Shown: in pieces, positions 11,500 to 21,134 of the stretch
Layout of the letters: every line of letters begins with the position of its first letter
Numbering within the stretch: position 1 is the first letter of the stretch
NCBI GenBank assembly: GCA_033085395.1
Contig: JANQBS010000215.1
Span: 1-64,000, forward strand
Source: Xanthoparmelia taractica
Taxonomy: Eukaryota > Ascomycota > Lecanoromycetes > Lecanorales > Parmeliaceae
Length of the DNA stretch: 64,000 bases
Direction of reading: 5' to 3'
The notes under the pieces: generated by a model
The model's database searches: none
What the model was told of the DNA's origin: nothing
Seen by the model: only the letters and a program-made list of their open reading frames with translations
Translations under genes and position numbers: made by a program

Positions 11500-14492
11500 T
11501 CACTCCCTTTCCACTCCCATTGCGTAGGTCTCCTCCATGATTTTCACTAGCACAGGTGGAACACTCTCATCAGTGGCTCGTATTGTGATCCGGTAGAGCT
11601 ACCACCATGAGCATGAATTCTTAGAACTTTGAGAGAACAGCGTCACTTACCTGAGTGTCCCAGTTTGGTTCCAGTCTCAGCAAACACCCTAATTTTCCCA
11701 CACCGGTATGTAAAACGCTCGCGCCAACTACATTCTTCTCATTTGGATCTACCCCTTTCAGAATCCTCCATCCGAAAGACTCGGCCATTCTTCTTGTCCA
11801 CTCTGCATCACCCATCACCTTGCCTCGCCCACCGCCGTCCTTCAGACCGAAGACACGTTGAGCTTCCCGCGGAGCACCGCCTATTTGTCGCCATCTTTTA
11901 AAGAAATCATCGGCGGACAAATCGGCTGCATCCATGAATTTGTGCATGACGACTGGCAACTGCAGAGTAATGGCTTGTAAGGCGCCGGCGAGGTAAGATA
12001 TACGTATTGTTGGGGGGAGGGAGAAGACGCCCTTGGCTTCAAACATAACTGTCTGTTGTGCTTGCCCTTCCGGCTGTATCGTACTGTCCGGCGCACTTTT
12101 AGTGTCGATGCGTAATTGATCTGCGGGGTTGGGATTGTCTAGCGTAGTCGTAAATGAGCCAATGGCGGAAGGCGAGCGATTAGTGAAGTACAGAATGAGA
12201 CAACCCATAGCGCCACGATATTCAGAGCGGAGACCTAGCTGGAATTGAGCATCTTCGTAAAGAATAGATTCGGCGGTGAAGAGAAGACGACGGTAACCCG
12301 GTTCCCAGCCAGGAGAGAGGTGGGAGGCTGAGGCGAGGTTGGGAGGAGGCTGGGAAGCGGCTGCGGACATGTCGAGGTCTTCGAGGCCGTGGGTACTACC
12401 GTTGGTGGTAGCGCCGTTAGTGCCGTTTGTCGTGGGGGACGGTGTACCGTTAGCGAGGGCGCCATTCGCTGTGGGCGTGAAGGATCGTTTGATACCAGTG
12501 GGCTGGATCAAAGAGATTTCTTTGGAGTCGGCATTTGCGTCTTTACCACCTACTATCCACGTCCGCTTGTCGCTTGTGCCAGCGTGCTTACCATGGAGTC
12601 GTGAGAGGAGGGCCGATGTACGTTCTGGGAAGGGCGGCATTTCATCGCACACTGTTCGTAGAAGGTCGTCCGTGGGAAGTGTTGCAAGAGCGAGGTACTC
12701 GCAAGCTCTCTGCTGTAGTTCTGAATCCAGAGTATGGCTGTAAGCCCTGAAGACGACCAGTAATTGCGTTTTGATTTCCGGGAAAAGATTGACAAACTTG
12801 ATGAAGGATGACAGAAGAATGGCCCTTGTGCTTGAAGAGCAACCCATCATTTTCGTCTGCAGAGCTAAAAACTGTTCGATAGGACTGCAGCCCTTCGTAT
12901 CTGCAATGAGGTGGCCGAATTCGCCCAAAAGATAGCCTCCAATCTTGACTAGTGTTTCGTGGCATTGCTCCGCCTTGACATAGTTGAGGATGTTTTGAGC
13001 TGCATAGACTTGAAGCTCTTCATTGTTGGTGACGATTTGGATCACACGCTGCCATACCTCGTCGCTGACATGATCACCGGCCATTGCGATCAACCGTAAC
13101 GATATGTCCACATACCACTGGATGTTTGTGGCATATTTTTCGGTCAAAATCGCTATCTTAAGTACCATCTCTTCTCGGATCGCGAAATCTGCGCTTTGCA
13201 AATACTTCAGAAGCTCGTTGACTATGGGCTCAGAATTTGATGCATCACACATGCTGTAAAGCAGATCTAGACCTTTCCGCCTAACACTGATGTCTCTGTC
13301 TCGTAGTGACCCAATGATGATATTCTGATGTCTTTTGATTGGATCTAGTGTCTCAGCTCGGGCAGCAAAGTGAGTCATCGCGTCAAGTCCGAGATACCTG
13401 ACGTTGGTTTCGCGTGACTGTATAAACTTCCCTAACCTTGAAGATATTTGCACCATGAGGTTGTGTTCTGTGTCTAGATGAATAACGAGGTTGATGGCCT
13501 CGAAAAGGACCGCATTTTGCGCATTGTTTTGCTGTACGTTTTTCGGCATAAGCATTGCTTCGTGTAGGATCTGCTGTAGCGACTCTCGGATTAGGCCGCG
13601 GACATAAGTATCCTCTACTCTGACATTAATAAGGGCAATCATGCTTGAACGGTTCAGCAGTACGAACCTGAGGGCGGATAATACTGCATCAATCGCAGCA
13701 GCTTCACTTGAATCCACGGGCAAGGCACTTTGTAGTATAGGTAATCCGGCGCAATGTCGTTGTCCACCACGATCTTCTTCAGACGTTGTGCCGCCTTAAC
13801 GTATCCGCCTTTATACTGATCCGGTTGGTCCTGCGCCAAAGCCATCACTAGCGAGGTGACCGAGAGACATACGCCCATATCCGGATCATCCATGAGCGAG
13901 ATGATCCTCTCCGCCCATTCTTGTTGCACGATGCTTGGGTATTTCCGGTATAGCCGTAATAATGTCAAAGCCGCTTTCTTCTTGACGAACGATTTCGATG
14001 TCCTGCTTGCGTCAGCTGTTGGCCCCTTCTTCTCGAATCCGGTACGTACGGTGATATCAGTAGCATGTGTACGTCCCCACTCAGAGCCTCGCCCATCTCC
14101 CTCCCACCGACATTTGCAATGGCGTGCAGCGCCAAACAATTGAACAGCTCATTATGACCCAGCAGATCCTTCCTTATGCTGTTCACGACAAGATGAAGCA
14201 ACTCATGCTGTTCGTGCAAAAACAGCGTGACAGCCAAGTATCCGATCTGCTTCTCACTGTACTTATTCGCACTGATCAAATTGACAGCCTCGAGGTGTCC
14301 GAAGTCAACGTTCCATCCGAGTATGTAAATGTACAGCAGTTTGCACACGTATTTCTTCCTGTGGTACCCGTTCAGATTTCCATCCTTGAATTTTTGCCTG
14401 ATGTTGGCGAGCTCTTTATTGATCCTCTTCTCCTCCAGTTCTCTGGCTCTAGCATTTCTGAGGTCGGCAATGAATTGCACGAGCCCTCGCAT
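11500..14492 (-). CDS. AP-2 complex subunit alpha (alpha-adaptin)
   Basis: Large alpha subunit of the AP-2 clathrin adaptor, which selects plasma-membrane cargo and binds PIP2 in endocytosis. The model is complement(11500..11598, 11651..13614, 13668..14002, 14050..14492), 946 aa, close to the family's usual 930-1000. The N-terminus MRGLVQFIADLRNARARELE followed by ELANIR and KKYVCKLL is the alpha-adaptin signature. The trunk is an armadillo-type helical solenoid (residues 1 to about 600). A Ser/Thr/Asn-rich hinge is followed by the appendage platform, with LGCLLRLEP near the end. The last exon, after a 52 bp intron, encodes RITIRATDESVPP, which replaces a non-homologous read-through. No ATG lies in frame upstream of 14492 before a stop, so this start is chosen. 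The other introns are 53 and 47 bp. Nothing suggests decay. Confidence 0.95.
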
Positions 14493-15495
14493 AGAGCTGT
14501 TGTTTCCTGCTGAAGACCGGCCAAGGAAGCCGGCTGCCGCCGCACTCGCCAGTTTGAAGGATGCGCCAGCTTCACGGAAGATGTGGTGGGGGGCTTCGGC
14601 CCGTTGATGAATGCCCCAGTGCCCACCTCACAACTTAACAATAGCAAATGTGAAGTTCAAGTCCAGTGTACAGAAACGTCGTGCAGTCTTCGGAGATTTG
14701 GAGGCGCACTCGGTGAATGCAGGTAGCGAAGCAGTTGCAGGCCCAGGGACAAGCTGGCAAGTGTTTGGCTTTAGTGAGGTCAAGATGAACAGCTAGTACA
14801 AAGGAGCGCATTGATTATTGAAGAGCGGTGCATTGGACAACATCGAAATCCGATGGGGGGTTCGCCAGATGCATTATAGCTTGGCGTTATTGCCGGTCTT
14901 TCGCTAATTCTAGTGCCCGCCGTCGATCCATGCAAGGCTTGGCAGGGAAAAACCACTGAAATCTGTCTTTTGATACAATTTCAATCACTACATAATTACT
15001 TCGACGTACGTAGAGTCGTGCTGCCTTGATGCCACGGCCATGTCGTTAATGAAAGCGAATATCACCCGAGGCCCATGAGATAGGAAGGTATGTGATTTTG
15101 GGCACATCAGAAATGTGCAGGCTCCACTATCGGTTGATTTGCGAAACTTTTCCAGAATGCGGACTCGGATCTTCTGTGAGGTACCCAACGAAACCCTGCT
15201 GTTTAGCTGCAGATGTACATCTTTTCCTTGTGGATGGAAAGGCTGAGGGTGTGAGCCCAAAACATACCCACCAGGCCGGAAGCAAGAGCTATCCAGCCTC
15301 AGCCCAAGGAGGCTGAGCTCTCGTCGCGCTCTCTTCATTGGCCCTACCTGCTGATATTTAAACAGGATTTAGCGCATACTAAAAGCGAGCAACTCTCTTC
15401 CTTCCAAGTGACACCTCCGGTTTTCTGTCCCAAAGTATATACACCGTTTCCTCCTACCCAACTCCAAGACATTCTCAGCCCTTGAAATTCCAGCA
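14493..15495. other. Intergenic between alpha-adaptin and the CorA-like gene (divergent)
   Basis: The two genes are transcribed away from each other, so this 1 kb holds both promoters. I see no additional gene. An alpha-adaptin frame stays open without an ATG for about 50 codons upstream of 14492, which leaves room for a 5' exon. Confidence 0.5.
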
Positions 15496-16905
15496 ATGGA
15501 TGGCTTCTGCACTTGCGTGCTTGATCGTGCTGCTGTTCATCCGTCTTTCGGCTTCAATGAAAAATCCGATAAGCTCAACATTTCCGAGATATGCACTCTT
15601 GATCCCTCGGACGAGCTTCAAAGAGTGCAGATAGCAGACAACGACGTTGCATTGTGGCTGAGCAAAGATACCGCCTATGAGAATGGGTTTTCTGCATTGC
15701 TGCGCTTGGTGTGGATTCCACTGCACAAGGGATTCCAGCCTTGGCAATTGGATATTCGGAAATCCAGCCTCGATGCCGTCCTTGAGAATTTCGAGATCGA
15801 GCAAGCTTACAGATACAGCTTTACAAGCCCCGCTAGTTTCGCTATGATACCGATCTGTGGGACGGATGATCCCGACACGCGCATGTTTTCGCTGTGTATG
15901 CCTGACCTTTTTGCTCTTGCTTGGAAGTATAGTGCTAGGAGTGGGAGGACCGTGAGTGTTTGCTGGGCTGATGATTGGATCTCTGAAGCCATGCACCACG
16001 TTATGAGCCGTCAGAAGCGATGGGCACGACATCCTTTATTCTTAGCGCTAGTTGCGAGCGTTATGCTCGGATATTTGCTGGACCGTGATTTGGATCGCGA
16101 GGCCAAGAGCATTGCCACTGTGGAGAATCGGACGAGGTATCATGGGTTCAAACATACTTCTGTTGGGATTGCTAAGGGTGATTATGTATCGTTGTCTCAA
16201 AGAATGAGTGGTTGTGCTGTGTCAATGGCGGGGCTAGAGCGCATTTCCAAGGTTCTGAACGAATTCCTTGGCGATATATGTTTTCATGCTCAACGCTATT
16301 TCGTGAGTGGTGATCCTTGCTTGCGGGGTGTCAACTTGGAATTAGATGAGTGCGTGGAGACTCTCAAGAAAAGATTGAAGATGCAGAAGATCCAAATTGA
16401 TTACCTCTCTCGGCGCGTTGAGGTTCAGCTTACCGCGGTAAGTAACCCAGTTTCCCTCCACAGATGTTACGTTGCGGACCTAGCTAACCCTCTCCCGACA
16501 CAGCTATTCAATCTCATAGCCCAGAAGGAGGCCAAAGTCGGTATCGCAGTTGCCGAAGATTCGCGTACCCTGGCCTCTGCCAGCAAAGAGGATGCTACGG
16601 CTATGAAGACCCTAGCGGCTGTGACGGTCGCCTTCCTCCCTGGTACGTTCGTCGCTGCATTCTTTGCCATGCCGCTGTTCCAGTGGGATGCAGCTAGCGA
16701 CGGTATGGTTGTCTCGAAGCGTTTTTGGGTCTATTGGGCTGTCACTATTCCGCTTACCGTTCTGACGCTTGTGGTCTGGGTCCTGTGGACGAGAAGGCAG
16801 GCGAGGGTGCATAGGGTTTCGGAGAAAAGGGCGAGGGAGGAGCTTTGGGTTGATATTGAGGGTGAGAGAAGTGGTAGGATGGAGGGGAAGGAGGGTAAGG
16901 TGTAG
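15496..16905 (+). CDS. CorA-like membrane protein, 447 aa
   Basis: Resembles the large fungal family annotated as CorA-like Mg2+ transporters. The model is join(15496..16437, 16504..16905), with a 66 bp in-frame intron (GTAAGT...ACACAG). Read-through would also stay open, but splicing restores LTALFNLIAQKEAK, the expected helix. Residues 1 to about 310 are the cytosolic domain, ending in a long basic helix. TM1 is about 350-370 (VTVAFLPGTFVAAFF) and TM2 about 389-410 (FWVYWAVTIPL), followed by a short basic/acidic tail. The GMN selectivity motif of true CorA channels is absent after TM1 (AMPLFQWD instead), which is normal for this fungal group, so Mg2+ transport is not established. The ATG at 15496 is the first in frame. 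Confidence 0.8.
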   Translation: MDGFCTCVLDRAAVHPSFGFNEKSDKLNISEICTLDPSDELQRVQIADNDVALWLSKDTAYENGFSALLRLVWIPLHKGFQPWQLDIRKSSLDAVLENFEIEQAYRYSFTSPASFAMIPICGTDDPDTRMFSLCMPDLFALAWKYSARSGRTVSVCWADDWISEAMHHVMSRQKRWARHPLFLALVASVMLGYLLDRDLDREAKSIATVENRTRYHGFKHTSVGIAKGDYVSLSQRMSGCAVSMAGLERISKVLNEFLGDICFHAQRYFVSGDPCLRGVNLELDECVETLKKRLKMQKIQIDYLSRRVEVQLTAVSNPVSLHRCYVADLANPLPTQLFNLIAQKEAKVGIAVAEDSRTLASASKEDATAMKTLAAVTVAFLPGTFVAAFFAMPLFQWDAASDGMVVSKRFWVYWAVTIPLTVLTLVVWVLWTRRQARVHRVSEKRAREELWVDIEGERSGRMEGKEGKV

Positions 16906-18474
16906 ATTTTGTCAAGGGGATTCAATGACCATTCTCGCCCTGGCATCATAATTCGAAAATGGCTGAACCCCAAAAACTGATGCCTAGGCTATCTTTTGAG
17001 GAGATAGGGTACGAGTACATGTAGACCAAGATACCTCCATTAAGAGCAAAAAGATGCGAGCATTAAGATACGTCGGAGCCACAGCGCTCGCTGGTCAAAG
17101 TTGTGCTCGATGATAACAGCGAGCTAGTTCCCACACGTTCTGGAGCCAGCTGCTGTCGGCATCTTGCAGGTCCAAGGCGCAGTTGACATTACATCTAAGC
17201 CTCGTCAGATTTACCATCTGCATACAACATATAGGTCAGAGCGATAGCTGAAGCCTGCAGATCCAGATACGCACGTCGATTCAACCTCCTACATGGCTAG
17301 CCAATCTGCATTTTTGGTTGTCATCTTCCTTCTCTCCCCCAACCCTGCCTCACTGTTCTACTGTCTTCTACGGAACAGGTTGACTTGTAGTCAAACTCCA
17401 GAAATGTTGAATGCTGACACTGCCCAATGCAGACTAATACATACACCATAACTCTATGGAAAGACCGGATGAGAGGACGGATTGAGTAAACACTTCTTCG
17501 CGATCAAGGACCATCCAAACAGCTACGAGCACCAGGTTCGCCTGGCTGCTGAGTATACCAAGTCTGCCCCTTACTCTACTGAAAAGACCTTTCGACTTCT
17601 CCTCCAGTTGCGTTCGACGCTTTTGCCGTCTCAGACTTTCCGCCAGACGCTATGATGCTATCAGCTGAAGAACCCTACACGCTCTCACCGCACGGCTCGT
17701 GGACTCTCTCCTCTTGGGAAGTCTATCTTCTCCGCGAGGAACTCCTGACACAACGGCTGAGTTCACCGCTTCTGGATCGATCGGCCGTCACCTTTATCTC
17801 TCTTGAGACGCAAGCCTGTCAAGGATTGATGTTATGCTAAAAATCATGGAAAGGATGCTACAAAGACATTGCAGATTCTACAGAGACCAGCGCGATAGCA
17901 GTACACCAACGGATGGCCAGCTTGAAGCCTCGAGGCAGATAATGCAAAGGTTCTTTGAGCGAGCTTATTTAAATGTTGCGCTATAGATGCTTTGTACGAG
18001 TGCACCAATCAAGACTAGCTTTTATTGCACTTGGACCGACTGTGCAGGCGCAATACTGAGCTGTAACAGCAAAGCAAACTCTGATGCCCCCGTCAACGCA
18101 CCTACTATTCTGAGTGATGCCTCACTTTGTGAAAGCCAGACGGTGATGCATGTAGGGCTTGGAGTCTGTTCTGTTGTGGTACCTGTTCATTCCAAGTAGA
18201 AGTTGGAGCCCTTCAATCCTTTCATTACGCGCCACTGGAATATTCATGGATATTTTTGCGTCTAGCGAGCTAGGCTATATCTTGCAGCCAGAAACTCCAG
18301 ATGGTTCGCCATCCCTAGTACCCAGCAACTTTTCTCCCCTGCAAAAGCAAATACAGCCACTACCCTCCAAGTGAAATCAAAGTGTCATAACAAACTCCAT
18401 AGCATGTGTGGTATCACCCTTCGCCTCTTGTAAATGCCATATGCTACGTAGCACCAGTACCATCGCAGGCCTCA
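16906..18474. other. Intergenic, 1.5 kb, with a possible coding remnant
   Basis: A plus-strand frame around 17485-17600 reads KHFFAIKDHPNSYEHQ and looks like protein-coding sequence, but it has no start, no flanking exons that I can join, and ends in TGA shortly after. Probably a gene relic. The remainder shows nothing. Confidence 0.3.
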
Positions 18475-19022
18475 CTAAGCACCAGCGGTCTTGGTGGTAA
18501 AGTCCGTCTCGGTTGGGAGGATCCCGCCGTCAGAGGCCTTCTCGCAGCTACAGGCATCTGGCTGGTGTTAGTGTGTGGAGATAGAGTGGGATGGAGTGGA
18601 GTGTAGCATGAAGGGCGAAAGAGCGGTGGAAGTAGACTTACCAGCGGGACGAGCACCGCAGGCACAGGTTGATCCGGCAGGCTTAGCGTTCTCGGTGGCA
18701 GCACGCTCGCAGGTACATTGGCCGGCTGGACGGGCCCCTGTGATACCGCTCGTTAGCATTCTTGTATCTCACACCTCGCAACGATAAAACGATCGTAGGA
18801 GCAATGGTGTTGTAGGATGAAGAGCGAGCTCCCCGCAACAGCGTGTTCGAGGGGAGGAGTAGACTTACGGCAAGAGCACCGCGCACCAGCGACCGTGTTC
18901 TCGGTCTTGGCTTTCTCGCAGTTGCATTTGAGAGCGGATTGCTTGCCGCAGGAGCACTTGGCTTGGGCAGCGCAGACGCAGGCTTCGCCGGAGCGGCCGC
19001 AGCAGGTGGTTGGGACTGTCAT
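18475..19022 (-). CDS. Cys-rich metallothionein-like protein, 110 aa
   Basis: Small cytosolic cysteine-rich protein of the fungal type with CxC motifs, probably binding Cu(I) or Zn(II) through thiolates. Metal binding is inferred from composition. The model is complement(18475..18557, 18642..18737, 18869..19022). Introns of 131 and 84 bp both interrupt codons after the first base. The protein has 16 cysteines: one CC near the start (TTCCGR) and seven CxC pairs (CVC, CSC, CNC, CSC, CTC, CAC, CSC). The units are repeated, with two GARP/RARP-type linkers (CRARPAGQCTC, CGARPADACSC) and alternating CEKA/CERA segments. The C-terminus is a Cys-free tail, TETDFTTKTAGA. Exon 3 uses the second of two nearby AG acceptors (AG at 18558-18559) because only that one gives ARPADACSCEK in frame. 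Confidence 0.85.
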
Positions 19023-19630
19023 GGTGGATTGGGTAGGGATGATGGGGTTGCTTTGACTGAATGTGATTGTATGGTGTATAATGATTTGGATCGGTAATGG
19101 AAGGTGGTTCTGTTGTGAGTTGCTGTTGGAGGAAAGAGAAGAAGTTTGTGAAGGCTTTATGTTTCTGCGCGTTGGAGAAAGCGTGTTATCGATAAGAATG
19201 ATTTGTAAAATCTAAATCTTGATTGGTTGAATCTGAAGCACTAAGCCGCATTCACTCTGCCCTTTCCACCAATGAGAAGCCTGACATTGTCACCTCCCGT
19301 GACTAATAAATCTCAGGGGTGTGGTGGTGGTGGGGGTGGCACAAGTCACCGGAATGCCAAGACCAGGCAACGCCACACCAAAAGACTACCAGAACATCAC
19401 TAAAATATCGTTATTTGTTATGGATTTGGGATCTGCTCTCCGTATGCCAAGCCCGGTGTGGATCAATGTTGCTCCGGAGAAGAGTTTTCAGAGCATTCGT
19501 AGCCTATCTACTCAATCAAGCAGTCAATCCCACACACGTCCCATTCATTCCTTAACATTATTCTAAATTACTATTATTCTTCTAGCTACCATAAGTCTGA
19601 TTTGACTGGCATACCACCATTATTGCGTAG
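19023..19630. other. Promoter side of the metallothionein-like gene and spacer
   Basis: Nothing recognisable beyond likely 5' flank. No clear metal-response element was identified by eye. Confidence 0.35.
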
Positions 19631-20213
19631 TACACGTGTCTACCCGGACATGCAATCCACCTGGATATGCAATCTTAGGGTTAGGGCTAATTATAAAATT
19701 CTTATAATAAGTATTTTAAAGACTATTATAGAAATTCTAGAGCGACTAATATATAGAATATATAATAGAATATTTGATAATTAATAAAATTCTATAGTTT
19801 AAGTAATATCTATAAAGTAATAATAATATTAAAAGAATATTGTCACGGGACGCGTGTTAATCACACCCACTAGACTAAAAGAGCGCCGAGCCCCGCCTGC
19901 GACAGCGGAACCCTACTTAACACACCATATATTCGTGACAAATATAATTAGATAGATAATTTTCGATCTAGCTCTAGCCCTAAGTCTCGATAGTAAAATT
20001 TACGAAATCTAAAAACTTTACGCTCTATAATATAGAATAAGAATATTATATAAAATAAATATATAATAAATATTAGAAATAAATTTAATTATAAATTAAA
20101 GTAATTCTATTAGAAATATATAGTTAAATAATAATATACGCTAAAATTCTAATGTAGCCCTAGCCCTAAGATTGCATATTCAGGTAGATTGTATATCCGA
20201 ATAGACATGTGTA
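19631..20213. mobile_element. Non-autonomous TIR element with TA target duplication, RIP-like interior
   Basis: Bounded by TA at 19631-19632 and 20212-20213. The inverted ends are about 58 bp long and match at most positions: the left reads CACGTGTCTACCCGGACATG onward to CTTAGGGTTAGGGCTA, and the right is its diverged complement. The differences are mostly C-to-T or G-to-A, as expected from RIP. The interior is extremely AT-rich with no open frame. A 100 bp GC-normal insert sits inside at 19841-19940. The same family supplies positions 1-77. Confidence 0.8.
19841..19940. mobile_element. Nested 100 bp insertion with 5 bp target duplication (solo-LTR-like)
   Basis: Starts TGTCACGGGACGCGTG, ends ATTCGTGACA, and is flanked on both sides by AATAT (19836-19840 and 19941-19945). 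TG...CA ends plus a 5 bp duplication are typical of an LTR retrotransposon LTR, though 100 bp is very short. The inverted TGTCACG/CGTGACA ends would also fit a MITE. GC content is normal, in sharp contrast to the surrounding AT-rich element. Confidence 0.7.
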
Positions 20214-20537
20214 TCTCGCACTCGAAGGCATTTCAGTGGTGAGAAGATTATTTACTTCATTCGCTACATGTATACCCTCCCTTACATTAGGGTACTTTGG
20301 CTACAACAGGTGCGAAAACCATCTGTCTTTGCTGCTTATTATAGTAATAGTGTATAGGGGAGCCTCTCTGAAGAGAATGACGATCCTTGGAGTAATACGC
20401 TCAAGACTAGGGACCCTGAAGCGTTTGCTTTGGTGTAAGGAGGCGTATCCATGTAAGGATAAGATCCGTCGGAAATACTGCTGTAGCTACTCCGCAGATG
20501 TCTATAAGGGTATAGAGTAGCCATCACACTGTTCGTA
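20214..20537. other. Spacer between two transposable elements
   Basis: GC-normal, about 320 bp. No gene recognised. Confidence 0.4.
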
Positions 20538-20667
20538 GAAGGGGTTCACCCCCCCCAACCGGGACACCTGGTACTAATTAGTCATGATCTAACTACATTA
20601 GGCTTAGATTAGTCTGAATTAGTACTAGGTGTCCCGGTGAGGTGTCCGGGTGGGGGGTGAACCCTTC
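20538..20667. mobile_element. Hairpin MITE, about 130 bp
   Basis: The left arm GAAGGGGTTCACCCCCCCC, then CCGGGACACCTGGTACTAATTA, pairs with the right arm AATTAGTACTAGGTGTCCCGG, then GGGGGGTGAACCCTTC. The right arm carries an extra roughly 14 bp (a second GGTGTCCGGG). The arms are about 40 bp with a roughly 40 bp AT-rich loop, so the whole could fold as one long hairpin. No clear target duplication is seen. Confidence 0.75.
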
Positions 20668-21134
20668 AACAAGATCCAGCCTTCTCATATGTCACACCTA
20701 CAGGCAAATCTCAACCTACTTCCAAATATGCTAAAGGCTCAATATGTAGGCCTCGAAGCAAAGGCGAAATCTTCATTGGAAGGCTGGGGGTACAGCCTGG
20801 TTCATGTACATTAACAAGGCGTGCAGGCGTCTGCTCCCTTGCGTAATATCCCTCACCGACAGAGCAGTATGCTGTACCACTGCCCGATGGTCACAACCAA
20901 GAGCTAAGAAGAGAAGGCACGTTGAGTTATTTAGATTCAACGCCCGATCTCAGCGGACCATGCCAGCCGTTCGGCCATTAAATCTCTTTGATAGAAAAAG
21001 CTCGTTCCCATAAGGGATTGCCTCTGATATGTCACCAGGCTGACGCACTTGAGTCTGCTAGTAATTGCACAAGGCACAGCCTTCTTGTTTCCCTCCAGGT
21101 TGCAGTTCGCCCGAGCCATCTCACTACGCCCACC
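20668..21134. other. 5' flank of the second CorA-like gene
   Basis: The reading frame of the downstream gene stays open upstream of its ATG to about 20988 but with no ATG. Nothing else is recognised. Confidence 0.35.

Noticed and set aside
11621..13723. Treating the adaptin as a 700 aa protein ending at 11621
   Set aside because: Introns at both ends restore the expected N- and C-termini.
12647..20542. An 18 bp identity CACACTGTTCGTAGAAGG between the adaptin coding region and the left flank of the hairpin MITE
   Set aside because: No extension either side; one such match in 64 kb is not far from chance. Not claimed as gene capture.
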